Shown: positions 53,839 to 62,408 of the stretch, piece after piece
How positions within the stretch are numbered: position 1 is the first letter of the stretch
How the letters are laid out: every line of letters begins with the position of its first letter
Notes under the pieces: model-generated
Databases searched by the model: none
Seen by the model: the letters and a program-made list of their open reading frames with translations, nothing else
Told to the model about the DNA's origin: nothing
Origin: JACQFK01 sp964619955
GTDB taxonomy: Bacteria > Planctomycetota > MHYJ01 > JACPRB01
DNA length: 64,000 nt
Assembly (NCBI GenBank): GCA_964619955.1
Contig: CAZUJF010000004.1
Span: 124,001-188,000 of the forward strand
Reading direction: 5' to 3'
Made by a program: the position numbers and the translations under genes

Positions 53839-53876
53839 TCGCCGTTTCAGAGAGAGGGGCCGTCCCGGCTGGAATG

Positions 53877-53885
53877 TGGGATAAT
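53877..53885 (+). promoter_or_regulatory. Extended -10 promoter of the kinase-FGE gene
   Basis: TGG-GATAAT (53877-53885). A leader of about 14 bases with an AAGGAG ribosome site precedes the ATG at 53906. Confidence 0.6.
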
Positions 53886-53905
53886 GGAGTGACCAAGGAG
53901 TAGGG

Positions 53906-56824
53906 ATGGCGTACCGCACGATCCAGAAGGGCGACAGGATCTCCGAATACACCCTGCTCGAGAAGCTCGGGGAGGGCGGCTTCGGGGAGGTCTGGAAGGC
54001 GGAGCACGCCCAGATCCCCGGCAAGTTCGTCGCGATCAAGGTCCCCACCCGCGTCGAGAGCATGGACTACCTCCGCCAGGAGGCCCTTTTCCAGCACCAG
54101 CTCGACCACCCCAACATCGTCAAGACCATCGGCCTCGACACCCAGCACGACCCGCCCTATTTCATCATGGAGTACGTCGAGGGCCGCAACCTGCGGCAGT
54201 TCATGCTCGAGGACGGCATCCTGCCGCCCCCCTACGCCATCGACATCGCCGTGCAGGTCTGCGAGGCCCTCGAATTCGCCCACGGCCGGGGCATCGTCCA
54301 CAAGGACGTCAAACCCGAGAACATCCTCGTCGAGAAGAAGCGCGTCGACGTCACCAACAAGGGCAAGGCCCTGCTGCACTACGTCAAGCTCACGGACCTC
54401 GGCCTCGGCATGCCGCCGGGCCGCAGCCAGAGCGAGATCCTCATCTCCGAGAACGCCCGCACCAGCGGCATGCGCATCCTCTCCGGGACGCTCTTCTACA
54501 TGGCGCCGGAGCAGATGGTCCCGGGACGGCTCATCGACGCCCGCTGCGACCTCTACTCGCTCGGCGTCGTCCTCTACGAAATGCTCACGGGCGAACTCCC
54601 CCTCGGCATGGACCTGCCGAGCGAGCTCAACCCCGTGGTCACCCCGGAGCTCGACGCGATCTGCAAGCGCGCCCTCTCCATCGACCGGGACATCCGTTAC
54701 CCGAACGCCCGGGAGATGGCGGCCGATCTCCAGAAAGCCAAGGACGCCCTCCTCCACAAACTCGTCGCGTCCGGCGCCCCCGCGGTATCGAGACACCTGA
54801 CCCCCCGGCAGGTCCCCCTCTCCCCCGCCGCGGCCGTCGAGGTCGTGCCCCGCCGCCGCCTGCGTCCCTTCCTGGAGGGGGCCTTCGCCGCCTTCGTGAT
54901 CCTCCTGCTCCTGGCCGGCGGTTTCGCCTTCCAGAAACTCCGCCGGGAAGGCCGGCCCAAGCCCCCGGCCGCCGTCGAATCCCCCCGCGGCTACACCCTC
55001 GGCGGGCCGATCCTCATCGACTCCAAACCCGGCGAGGCGCAGGTCTGGCTCGACGGCATCCGCGCCGGCACCACCCCCGTCCAGATTCACGCCCTCAGCT
55101 ACGACCGCCATGAGATCCGCCTGGTGCGGGAGTACTTCGAAGCGCGGGAACTCGTCCTCGAACCGCGTCCGGCGGCGGGCCGCGGCCGCTTCGCCGTCCT
55201 GGACCGCGCCCTGCGCAAGGAGATCGGCGTTCGCGACTACTCCAACGGCGGCTCCCTCGAGGGCGTGGAACTCGCGCGCCAGAAAGGCCGCCTCCAGATC
55301 CATACGCCGCAGGTGGACCGCGCCAGCGTCACCATCGACGGCCATTTCTACGGGACCACGCCCTTCTCCGAGCTGCTCGACGCAGGCATCCACCACGTCG
55401 TGCTCTCGAAGGAGGGTTACCAGGACCTGAGCTTCTACGAGAAGCTGGAGGGCGGCGCCACCGTCGGCAAGCCCCTCACCCTGCTGCCCCTGGGCGACAG
55501 CAGCGTGCCCATCCGCGGCGGCCTCGTGCCCGTGCAGATCACGTCGACGCCCCCCGGCGCCACCGTCTTCGTGAACGACGAGGAGCGCGGCCGCACGCCC
55601 CTCAGCCTCGAGGTCGTGCCCGGGCAGTTCGAACTGCGCCTCGCGCTGAAATACCACGAGCCCCGCAGCGCCACCCTCGCGATCGACGGTCCCGCGCTGC
55701 GCTCCTACGACCTCGTCCGGCTGCGCGCCGCCGCGGCGTTCGAGTCCGACCCGCCGGGCGCCCTCGTCTTCGTCGACGGAGCGAAGCTCGGCGTCACGCC
55801 GTTGTCCACGGACGGCATCGAGGGCGGCTCGCATCAGGCGCGCTTCGTGCTCGACGGTTATTACGAGCAGACGGCGTCGTTCGAGATCGTCAGCCGCGAC
55901 CCGGCCGAGAAGCCCGTGCGCGCCACGCTGCAGAAGGTGCCCCCGGCACGGCTCGGCGTCGATGCCGACCTCAAGGGCGTCGAGGTGTTCATCGACGGCA
56001 AGTCCGCCGGGCGGGTGCCGCTCGCCTCCCTGCAGATCCCCGCGGGCGACCACCGGGTGCGGGTGCTCGGCGTGGAACGCAGTCTGAACCTCGAGCCCGG
56101 CGCCGAGAAGAAGCTCAGTTTCCTGCTGAAGGATCTGGACCTGCTGCGCGTCCCCGAGGGCGAGTTCACGTACGGCTCCGCGCAGCCGAATCCCGGGGAG
56201 CTGTCTGCGCGGACGGAGAAGACGGGGGCCTATCTCATCGACCGGACCGAGGTCACGAACGAGCAGTACGCCGTCTTCTACCGCCACGTGAGTTCGACGG
56301 GCGACCACAGCCGCTGCCACCCGGAGGAGGACCCCGTCACGCGCGAGCGGCAGCATCGTCCCGCGCAGTGGAGCGACGCGTCCTACAACGACCCGCGCCA
56401 GCCGGTGGTGGGGGTGAACTGGTTCGACGCCTACGCGTACGCGGCCTGGGCGGGCAAGCGCCTGCCGACGGAGCGCGAATGGGAGAAGGCGGCCCGCGGC
56501 AAGACGGGCGGGCTGTATCCCTGGGGCAACGACTGGGCGCCGAACGAGAAGCGCTGCAACGCGTCGGGGCGGGCGGACGGCTACGAGTTCACGGCGCCGG
56601 TGGGCGCCTGTCCGGGCGCGAGCCCCTTCGGCTGTTTCGACATGGTGGGCAACGCGAGCGAATGGTGCGCGGACGATTATCCCGGCAAGGCCCCGAGCAA
56701 GGTGATCCGCGGCGGCAGCTTCCGCGACAAGGAATGGGTCACCACGACCTCGCGCTGGGACGAGCGTCCCGGCGTCAGCAGCGCCACCCTCGGCTTCCGC
56801 TGCGTCGCCGACGAGCGGCGCTGA
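53906..56824 (+). CDS. Ser/Thr protein kinase - PEGA-like repeats - formylglycine-enzyme-type domain
   Basis: 972 residues. Kinase domain 15-290: GEGGFG loop (22-27), Lys45, HKDVKPEN (132-139, Lys instead of the usual Arg), DLG instead of DFG (164-166) and MAPEQM. One membrane span near 322-342. Residues about 365-740 hold repeated PEGA-like beta modules (STPPGATVFVNDEERGRTPLSLE, SDPPGALVFVDGAKLGVTPL). C-terminal 748-970 is an FGE-sulfatase/SUMF1-like domain (DRTEVTNEQYAVFYR, GVNWFDAYAYAAWAGKRLPTEREWEKAARG, GNASEWCADDYPG, RGGSFRDKEW). The kinase is probably cytosolic and the rest outside. Known as a domain combination in planctomycetes; substrate unknown. Confidence 0.92.
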   Translation: MAYRTIQKGDRISEYTLLEKLGEGGFGEVWKAEHAQIPGKFVAIKVPTRVESMDYLRQEALFQHQLDHPNIVKTIGLDTQHDPPYFIMEYVEGRNLRQFMLEDGILPPPYAIDIAVQVCEALEFAHGRGIVHKDVKPENILVEKKRVDVTNKGKALLHYVKLTDLGLGMPPGRSQSEILISENARTSGMRILSGTLFYMAPEQMVPGRLIDARCDLYSLGVVLYEMLTGELPLGMDLPSELNPVVTPELDAICKRALSIDRDIRYPNAREMAADLQKAKDALLHKLVASGAPAVSRHLTPRQVPLSPAAAVEVVPRRRLRPFLEGAFAAFVILLLLAGGFAFQKLRREGRPKPPAAVESPRGYTLGGPILIDSKPGEAQVWLDGIRAGTTPVQIHALSYDRHEIRLVREYFEARELVLEPRPAAGRGRFAVLDRALRKEIGVRDYSNGGSLEGVELARQKGRLQIHTPQVDRASVTIDGHFYGTTPFSELLDAGIHHVVLSKEGYQDLSFYEKLEGGATVGKPLTLLPLGDSSVPIRGGLVPVQITSTPPGATVFVNDEERGRTPLSLEVVPGQFELRLALKYHEPRSATLAIDGPALRSYDLVRLRAAAAFESDPPGALVFVDGAKLGVTPLSTDGIEGGSHQARFVLDGYYEQTASFEIVSRDPAEKPVRATLQKVPPARLGVDADLKGVEVFIDGKSAGRVPLASLQIPAGDHRVRVLGVERSLNLEPGAEKKLSFLLKDLDLLRVPEGEFTYGSAQPNPGELSARTEKTGAYLIDRTEVTNEQYAVFYRHVSSTGDHSRCHPEEDPVTRERQHRPAQWSDASYNDPRQPVVGVNWFDAYAYAAWAGKRLPTEREWEKAARGKTGGLYPWGNDWAPNEKRCNASGRADGYEFTAPVGACPGASPFGCFDMVGNASEWCADDYPGKAPSKVIRGGSFRDKEWVTTTSRWDERPGVSSATLGFRCVADERR

Positions 56825-56833
56825 GGAGCGCCC

Positions 56834-57502
56834 ATGAGCAAGGGCCGCGGGATCCACTGGACGACGATCCTCTTGCTGGCCCTTTTCGGCGTGGCAGGGG
56901 CTCGTTTCGCCTGGGTAGGTCTTCAGACGTCCACCTCCAACCCCGCCTTCTGCTGGAACTGCTATGCGTTCCTCCAGCACGTTCATGTGAATTATCACAG
57001 CACCGAGCGATCCGCTGCTTTTCAGTTGCCCACGATCGTTTCGGCGCAGCGGGACTTCCGCGAAAATGATCGCGACCACAACGGCGTACGAGATTACTGG
57101 AGGGAAGATGTCGCCGGCCTCTACTTTCTCCGCCCCGTCGTAAAGGAAGGAGCCAATAGCGACACGATACGCCTGATCGAACAATCCCTTGCTTTGGCGG
57201 ATGCCGCTCCCAAGACGGCATTTCCGGAGAACGTCACACCCGGTGCCAAAGTCGGCTTTCTTTACAAAACCCTGCTTCATAGCGACGAATCTGCTGTGGG
57301 GCCTGACCGCTTCGCGGTTTGCGCCTACCCCGCCGGCCCCCAAGGCCATCGTTTCGTGTTCATCCTGGATGAGAGCGGGGTCATATATTTTGCTGACTTC
57401 AAAAGACTGGGAATTCCTGAGAAGTACCCTTCGAAAGCAGAACGGGACCTTAACTGGGTACTTTTCAACCGGGGAAGCACCTCCCAGAAGGTTCCACGCT
57501 AA
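56834..57502 (+). CDS. Membrane-anchored protein resembling DUF2950/pseudopilin-type planctomycete proteins
   Basis: 222 residues. One N-terminal membrane span (about 8-28), then LPTIVSAQRDFRENDRDHNG and VRDYWREDVAGLYFL, a pattern recurrent in planctomycete secreted proteins, and FVFILDESGVIYFADFK near the end. Three Cys-containing segments. G+C content drops relative to its neighbours. It follows the kinase-FGE gene by nine bases and is probably cotranscribed; function unknown. Confidence 0.7.
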   Translation: MSKGRGIHWTTILLLALFGVAGARFAWVGLQTSTSNPAFCWNCYAFLQHVHVNYHSTERSAAFQLPTIVSAQRDFRENDRDHNGVRDYWREDVAGLYFLRPVVKEGANSDTIRLIEQSLALADAAPKTAFPENVTPGAKVGFLYKTLLHSDESAVGPDRFAVCAYPAGPQGHRFVFILDESGVIYFADFKRLGIPEKYPSKAERDLNWVLFNRGSTSQKVPR

Positions 57503-57539
57503 TCCCTGAGTCGAAGATCTCAACTCCCCACCCCGATGG

Positions 57540-57545
57540 TACACT
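57540..57545 (+). promoter_or_regulatory. -10 box of the nucleotidyltransferase gene
   Basis: TACACT at 57540-57545, seven bases before the GTG at 57553; the -35 region is not clear. Confidence 0.45.
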
Positions 57546-57552
57546 TCAAGCG

Positions 57553-58116
57553 GTGAGGACTCAGCTGACCTTCAGGAGACACGGCGTGCCGCATGACACT
57601 CCGGACATCAAGGCGCTCGACGGCATCGTGTCCAACGAAGTATTGAAGGCCATGAAGGCGGCTCACGAATCACTCCAGAGCGCCGGGATCCCCCATGCAC
57701 TGGTGGGAGCACTGGCCGTGGGCGCTTACGGATATCCACGAGCCAGCAAAGACGTGGACTTCCTGGTCGGAGATGAAGCCTTCGATCACCATTCCAGCGG
57801 CATCGTCACGCTCAAGCCGGGCGTCCCGGTGGAATTCAAGGGGATCATCATCGACCCCATCTCCATCGCCCCCGGCTCGGAGCATCTGAAGCAGGCCCTC
57901 GACCGGCCCATTGAAAGCGATGGGATTCCCGTCGCGCCCCCCGCCGCCCTGATCTATATGAAACTGATGTCTCCGCGGAGAAAGGACGCCGCGGATGTCG
58001 TGGAACTCATCGCGGGCGGCCTCGGCACGAAACCGATCCTGGCCTATCTTGAGAAACACGCCCCCACCCTGATCCCGAAGTTCAAGGAACTGGCCGAAGA
58101 GTCGGAGCGGTCTTAG
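57553..58116 (+). CDS. Nucleotidyltransferase-fold protein (AbiEii/MNT-like)
   Basis: 187 residues from a GTG. LVGALAVGAYGYPRASKDVDFLV contains the G-x-x-A-x-x-x-x-x-x-R-x-S-x-D-x-D core of minimal nucleotidyltransferases (Gly-Ala variant of G-S). The rest includes IDPISIAPGSEHLKQALDRP and KLMSPRRKDAADVVELI. Such proteins occur as toxins or antitoxins with HEPN partners, or as tRNA-modifying enzymes. No HEPN partner is adjacent; solitary here. Overlaps a convergent gene by four bases. Confidence 0.75.
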   Translation: MRTQLTFRRHGVPHDTPDIKALDGIVSNEVLKAMKAAHESLQSAGIPHALVGALAVGAYGYPRASKDVDFLVGDEAFDHHSSGIVTLKPGVPVEFKGIIIDPISIAPGSEHLKQALDRPIESDGIPVAPPAALIYMKLMSPRRKDAADVVELIAGGLGTKPILAYLEKHAPTLIPKFKELAEESERS

Positions 58117-59282
58117 CGGTCCACCGAGGCGACCAGGGGCTGGGTCGCCTTCTTGAGGAAGAGGATCGCGAAGCAGGTCTGCCAGACCGCGTTCTCGCCG
58201 CTGCTGTCCTTGTTCCAGGAGCCGTCCGCGCCCTGCGCCGCGAGCAGCACCCGGGCCCCGTCGACGTACCAGTCCTTGTTGCCGAGCAGCGGATTCTCCG
58301 TGAGGATGCACGCCCGCTCGAGGGCGTAGAGGTAGTAGTAGCGCGCCGCGTTGGGGCTGCCGTCGCCGAAGTGCACCCGCGCCCCGGGATTGCCCGTCAC
58401 CGTGTAGTTCTTCGCCAGCCAGGCCAGGCCGCCCTGCACGACGGGGTCCTTCTTCCAGCTCTTGTCGAGCAGATGGTCGTAGATCGCCACCGCGCCGACC
58501 GCCCCCGCCGTCATCGACCCGTAGGGCTCGGCGCCGTCGTTGATCCGGTAGCCCCAGCCCTGCGGCACGCCCCCGCCCGGGCCCGTGGCGACGGACTTGT
58601 CGTCGCCCTCCTTCACCGCCGTCGTCACCCACCACTGGCGCGCGAGACTGACCACGGAGCGCGGGATGTCGACCCCCGCCTCCTCGCAGGCCCGGATGCC
58701 GAGCGCCGCGTACTGGCTGTTTGAATTGTCGCCCGCATCTCCCACCTGGCGGGTCGGCGTGACCTTGATCCGGCTGCGCACCTGGGGTTTCACGCGGGGC
58801 CCCTCGGGCTTCCCGCCGAAGGAGCGCACGTGCGCCTTGTCCCCGCCGCCCCCGCTGGGCGTCCCCTGCGGGCCCACGACCGGCTCGCCGTAGCCCCACT
58901 GGCCGTTGCGCGCCTGATTGTCGACCAGGAACTGCGCGCACTGGACAATCTTCTTCTGCCAGGTCTTCCGGTCGACCTCCTCGAGGATCATCGCCTGGAG
59001 CGCCGCCTTGTACGTGCGGCCGAGCGGAGCCGCGAGCATCTTCTGGAAGTACTCGCGGAACTTGGGCTCGCTTTCAGGGACCCCGGCGTGCACGAAGGTC
59101 CAGAGGATGAGTTCGTCGGAGTCGGGCACGTGCCAGCCGTCGTCCGGCTTGGCGAAGGACGGCGACCCCGCGCTCTTGAGCCACTCCACGCCCTTCGCGA
59201 CGGCGGCGTCGATGGACTTCTGGTCCAGCGCGGGCGGATTCTGGGCCGCGGCCTGCAGGAGCAACACCAAACTCAATACCAT
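58113..59282 (-). CDS. Secreted prenyltransferase/squalene-cyclase-repeat protein
   Basis: 389 residues with a short signal peptide (MVLSLVLLLQAAAQ). Repeated Q-x-x-x-G-x-W motifs (LVDNQARNGQWGYG, LLAAQGADGSWNKDS) mark an alpha/alpha-toroid terpenoid-cyclase fold. Such secreted planctomycete proteins are not proven cyclases; the catalytic Asp-rich motifs are not apparent. It follows the ABC ATPase gene by 30 bases but has its own promoter. Confidence 0.85.
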   Translation of the reverse strand: MVLSLVLLLQAAAQNPPALDQKSIDAAVAKGVEWLKSAGSPSFAKPDDGWHVPDSDELILWTFVHAGVPESEPKFREYFQKMLAAPLGRTYKAALQAMILEEVDRKTWQKKIVQCAQFLVDNQARNGQWGYGEPVVGPQGTPSGGGGDKAHVRSFGGKPEGPRVKPQVRSRIKVTPTRQVGDAGDNSNSQYAALGIRACEEAGVDIPRSVVSLARQWWVTTAVKEGDDKSVATGPGGGVPQGWGYRINDGAEPYGSMTAGAVGAVAIYDHLLDKSWKKDPVVQGGLAWLAKNYTVTGNPGARVHFGDGSPNAARYYYLYALERACILTENPLLGNKDWYVDGARVLLAAQGADGSWNKDSSGENAVWQTCFAILFLKKATQPLVASVDR

Positions 59283-59291
59283 ATCCTATGT

Positions 59292-59320
59292 AGGGTACCT
59301 CATCGCTTCCCCTCACGCAA
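59292..59320 (-). promoter_or_regulatory. Promoter of the cyclase-repeat gene
   Basis: Minus strand TTGCGT (59320-59315), 17 bases, TACCCT (59297-59292). Nine bases to the ATG at 59282. It lies across the end of the ABC ATPase gene. Confidence 0.6.
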
Positions 59321-59978
59321 GGAAGCGCCCGTCCTTCATCTGGATGAGGCGGTCCGCGTCCTTCGAGAGTTCCGGATTGTGGGTCACCACGACCAGCGTC
59401 GCGCCCGTCAGCTTCCGAGCCGCGAGGATGCACTCCATGATCTGGCGGCCCGTGGCGGAGTCGACGTCGCCCGTCGGCTCGTCCGCCAGGATCAATCCGG
59501 GACGGTTCGCCAGCGCCCGGGCGATCGCCACCCGCTGACGCTCGCCGCCGGAGAGCCGCGTCGCGATCGCATCCTTGCGGTGGCTCATCGAGACCGCCCC
59601 CAGCAGTTCCTCCGCCCTCGACCGGCGTTCCCGCGGCGGCACCCGGAGCGCGATCATCGGGATCTCGATGTTCTCCACGGACGTCAGCGTCGGGATCAGA
59701 TTGTGCAGTTGGAAGATGAAGCCGACCTCCTTCGCCCGCACCGAGTCGAGATCCGGCTCCTTCGCCAGCTCACGCCCGTTCAGCCAGACCTCGCCGCTCG
59801 TGGGACGGTCCAGCGCGCCGATGAGGTGCAGGAACGACGACTTGCCCGAGCCGCTCGGCCCCATGAGGCAGACGAACTCGCCCTTCGCCACGTCCAGGCT
59901 CACGCCGGCGAGCGCCGTCACCGAGCCCTCCTCGTAGCGTTTCACGAGATTGACGGCGCGGATGGCAGGGTCACTCAT
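59313..59978 (-). CDS. ABC transporter ATP-binding protein (LolD/MacB family)
   Basis: 221 residues. Walker A MGPSGSGKSSFLHLIGALD, Q-loop, signature LSGGERQRVAIARALA, Walker B GLILADEPTGDVDS. Overlaps the MacB/FtsX-type permease gene by eight bases. LolD-like systems extract lipoproteins; MacB-like ones export substrates. Which applies cannot be told from sequence. Confidence 0.92.
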   Translation of the reverse strand: MSDPAIRAVNLVKRYEEGSVTALAGVSLDVAKGEFVCLMGPSGSGKSSFLHLIGALDRPTSGEVWLNGRELAKEPDLDSVRAKEVGFIFQLHNLIPTLTSVENIEIPMIALRVPPRERRSRAEELLGAVSMSHRKDAIATRLSGGERQRVAIARALANRPGLILADEPTGDVDSATGRQIMECILAARKLTGATLVVVTHNPELSKDADRLIQMKDGRFLA

Positions 59979-61083
59979 ACTTCAGCGCCTCGATGGGCGA
60001 GAGCCGCCCCGCCTGCCACGCGGGATAGAGCGAGCCCAGGAACCCGAGCAAGACCGCGATGACAAACGCCTGCACAAACAGTTCCGGTGAATAGCGCGTG
60101 TCGAGGAAGCCTTGCGGGCCCCAGCGGATCAGCAGCTCCGCCCCCGCCGTCCCGACGATGAGGCCCAGGAATCCCCCCACCGCGCTGATGGCGACGCCCT
60201 CCGATAGGATGAGCTTGAGCACCAGCCCGCGGCTCCAGCCCACCGCCCGCAGCGTCCCGATCTCGCGCGTCCGCTCGGACACGCTCATCAGCATCGTATT
60301 GAGCACCCCCAGGCCGCCCACCGCCACGCTCACCAGCGAGATCACCCAGACGAACCAGTCGATGTACTCCAGCTGGTTGTAGAAGCCCCCGAACTCCTCG
60401 GTCCGCATCGCCTTGAGGTGCTCGAATTTCGACTCGATCGCCGACTGCACCCGCGCCAGGTCGGCGGCCTCTTTCAGGTAGAGGAACCCCATCGCGATAG
60501 CCTCGCCCATCTTGAGCTGGCCCTGGACGACGTGGTTGGTGACCAGCGCGCCCACGGTCTCGAACGAGACCCCCGATTCGAAGACCCCCGTCACCGTCAG
60601 GACACGTCCGAAGAGTTCGATCGTGTCCCCGGGTTTCAGCCCGAGGTTCTGCGCGGCCACCGAGCCGAGCATGATTTCGTCGTCCTTCTCGATCACGCGG
60701 CCGTTGAGCCGCTTGCGGTACTTGTCGAGCAGCCGCTCCCCGGGCGTGCGCCCGAAGACCAGCAGCGCGGGCATGCCCGCCTTCACCTTGAGCCCGCGAG
60801 GGGACGCGATCGTGAACGTGCCCCGCGACAGATGCTCCACTCCCGGGAGGGCCCGGATGTAGTCCTGCTCCTCCTTCGAGATCCGGCTGAAGGCGGGGTC
60901 CTGCACGGTCTTGTTCACGATCAGGACCTGCGCGCCGCTCTCGCGCATGTACTGGCTGAGCCCCTGCTTGAAGCCCTGGGCCACCGCGTTGAACGCGATG
61001 ATCGCCGCCACGCCGATGGCGATACCGAGCACGGACAGCGTCGTGCGCACCCGGCGGCGGAGGAGGTTCTTGAGGACTAGCAC
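59971..61083 (-). CDS. ABC transporter permease (MacB/FtsX type)
   Basis: 370 residues. Opens LRRRVRTTLSVLGIAIGVAAIIAFNAVAQGF (first membrane span), then a periplasmic core domain (about 50-240) and three C-terminal spans with GGLGVLNTMLMSVSERTREIGTLRAVG, the FtsX/MacB signature. Partner of the adjacent ATPase. Start overlaps the end of the upstream PLP-enzyme gene by seven bases. Confidence 0.9.
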   Translation of the reverse strand: MLVLKNLLRRRVRTTLSVLGIAIGVAAIIAFNAVAQGFKQGLSQYMRESGAQVLIVNKTVQDPAFSRISKEEQDYIRALPGVEHLSRGTFTIASPRGLKVKAGMPALLVFGRTPGERLLDKYRKRLNGRVIEKDDEIMLGSVAAQNLGLKPGDTIELFGRVLTVTGVFESGVSFETVGALVTNHVVQGQLKMGEAIAMGFLYLKEAADLARVQSAIESKFEHLKAMRTEEFGGFYNQLEYIDWFVWVISLVSVAVGGLGVLNTMLMSVSERTREIGTLRAVGWSRGLVLKLILSEGVAISAVGGFLGLIVGTAGAELLIRWGPQGFLDTRYSPELFVQAFVIAVLLGFLGSLYPAWQAGRLSPIEALKYE

Positions 61084-62345
61084 GCTTTCAGCGCCGCGCG
61101 GAGGTCGTGGATGATGTCGTTGGCGTCCTCGATCCCGATGGACAGCCGCACGCCGCCGGGATCCAGATGCCCCGCCCGCTGCACGTCGGGTGGCAGCGCG
61201 GAATGCGTCATGCCCGTGGGCTTCTCGATGAGCGTGCGGATCTGGCCCAGCGACACCGCCAGCGTCAGCGTGTACGCGTGTTTCGAACAGTGGTTGACGA
61301 GGCGGGAGGCGGCCTTGCCCCCGCCCTTCACCACGAAGTAGATCATGTTCGAGGGCGCGAAGGTGCCGTCGAAGTCCACCATCTGCTTCAGCGCCAGCGT
61401 CCGCTGGGGGAAGCTCTCCAGGCCCGGGAAGGCCACGCGCTTCACCTTGGGGTGTCCCTCGAGGAAGCGCGCCACCGCGTGCGCGTTCTCCTCCTCCTTG
61501 CGGAGCCGCAGCTCCAGCGACGGCAGGCCGTAGACGAGAATGGGCCAGGCGTTCTTGGACGAGAGCACGCCGCCGAAATCCTTCCGGTACAGCAGCAGCT
61601 GACTCTCGCGCTCGCGCGAGGAGATCACCGCGCCGCCCATGTCCGTGCCGAAGCCGCAGATGTTCTTGGTCAGGCTGTGCACGACGAGGTCCGCCCCGAG
61701 CCCCAGGGGGCGCTGGCAGAACGGCGTCGCGAACGTGTTGTCCACGATCGAGATGAGCTTCCGCTTCCGGCAGATCGCGCTCACCGCGGCGATGTCCACC
61801 AGTTCCAGCGTGGGGTTCACCGGGGTCTCGTAGATCAGCGCCCGGCTGCGTTTCCCGATCGCCTTCGCCAGGGTCTCCGGCCGCGTGAGGTCCACGTACT
61901 TGACCGAGACGCCCATCCGGGGCATCCAGTTCGTCAGCAGGCTGTACGTGCAGCCGTAGAGGGCGTGGTGGGCGAGGATCTCATCGCCGGCGCGCACGGA
62001 AACACCGATCGCGGCGGCGATGGCGGCCATGCCGCTGGCGAACGTGACGCAGGCCCCGCCGCCCTCGACGAACGCGAGCCGCTCCTCGAGCATCGCCCGC
62101 GTCGGCTCGTCCAGGCGGTCGTAGATGAAGATCTCCGAACGCCGGTGCTCGCGCCCCTTGGGATCGGAATACCCGCAGAAGCCCGCCTTGCCGCGCTCCG
62201 CCGTCTCCAGCCGGTACGTGCTGGACGACGAGATCGGCGGGACGACGTGGTGCTTGAAATCCCACTTGGACGTGAGGTACTTCCCATGCACGAGAAAGCT
62301 GTGCCGGGAGTACGGAGGCGTGTAGCCGCTCTTGTGCCGCGCCAT
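61077..62345 (-). CDS. Trans-sulfuration PLP enzyme (cystathionine gamma-synthase/lyase family)
   Basis: 422 residues. Cys/Met-metabolism family: YSDPKGREHRRSEIFIYDRLDEPTRAMLEERLAFVEGG, VTFASGMAAIAAAIG, SIVDNTFATPFCQRPLGLGADLVVHSLTKNICGFGTDMGGAVI with the PLP Lys, and MTHSALPPDVQRAGHLDPGGVRLSIGIED at the end. Could be synthase, gamma-lyase, beta-lyase or sulfhydrylase; the sequence alone does not decide. Confidence 0.9.
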   Translation of the reverse strand: MARHKSGYTPPYSRHSFLVHGKYLTSKWDFKHHVVPPISSSSTYRLETAERGKAGFCGYSDPKGREHRRSEIFIYDRLDEPTRAMLEERLAFVEGGGACVTFASGMAAIAAAIGVSVRAGDEILAHHALYGCTYSLLTNWMPRMGVSVKYVDLTRPETLAKAIGKRSRALIYETPVNPTLELVDIAAVSAICRKRKLISIVDNTFATPFCQRPLGLGADLVVHSLTKNICGFGTDMGGAVISSRERESQLLLYRKDFGGVLSSKNAWPILVYGLPSLELRLRKEEENAHAVARFLEGHPKVKRVAFPGLESFPQRTLALKQMVDFDGTFAPSNMIYFVVKGGGKAASRLVNHCSKHAYTLTLAVSLGQIRTLIEKPTGMTHSALPPDVQRAGHLDPGGVRLSIGIEDANDIIHDLRAALKAC

Positions 62346-62356
62346 GCTGGAGGGGG

Positions 62357-62386
62357 ATTATCCCCCCCTTTTCCGGGGGGTGTCAA
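62357..62386 (-). promoter_or_regulatory. Promoter of the trans-sulfuration enzyme gene
   Basis: Minus strand TTGACA (62386-62381), 18 bases, GATAAT (62362-62357). Eleven bases to the ATG at 62345. Confidence 0.72.
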
Positions 62387-62389
62387 CCC

Positions 62390-62398
62390 TGCTATACT
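62390..62398 (+). promoter_or_regulatory. Extended -10 promoter of kdsD
   Basis: TGC-TATACT (62390-62398), ten bases before the ATG at 62409. Its upstream region overlaps the divergent -35 box, so the two promoters may compete. Confidence 0.7.
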
Positions 62399-62408
62399 GT
62401 TGCGCTTC

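Noticed and set aside
53804..57544. Upstream extension of the hemL frame to 1668 codons
   Set aside because: The region is antisense to the kinase-FGE gene, and a promoter with GTG start at 53803 gives a normal-length HemL.
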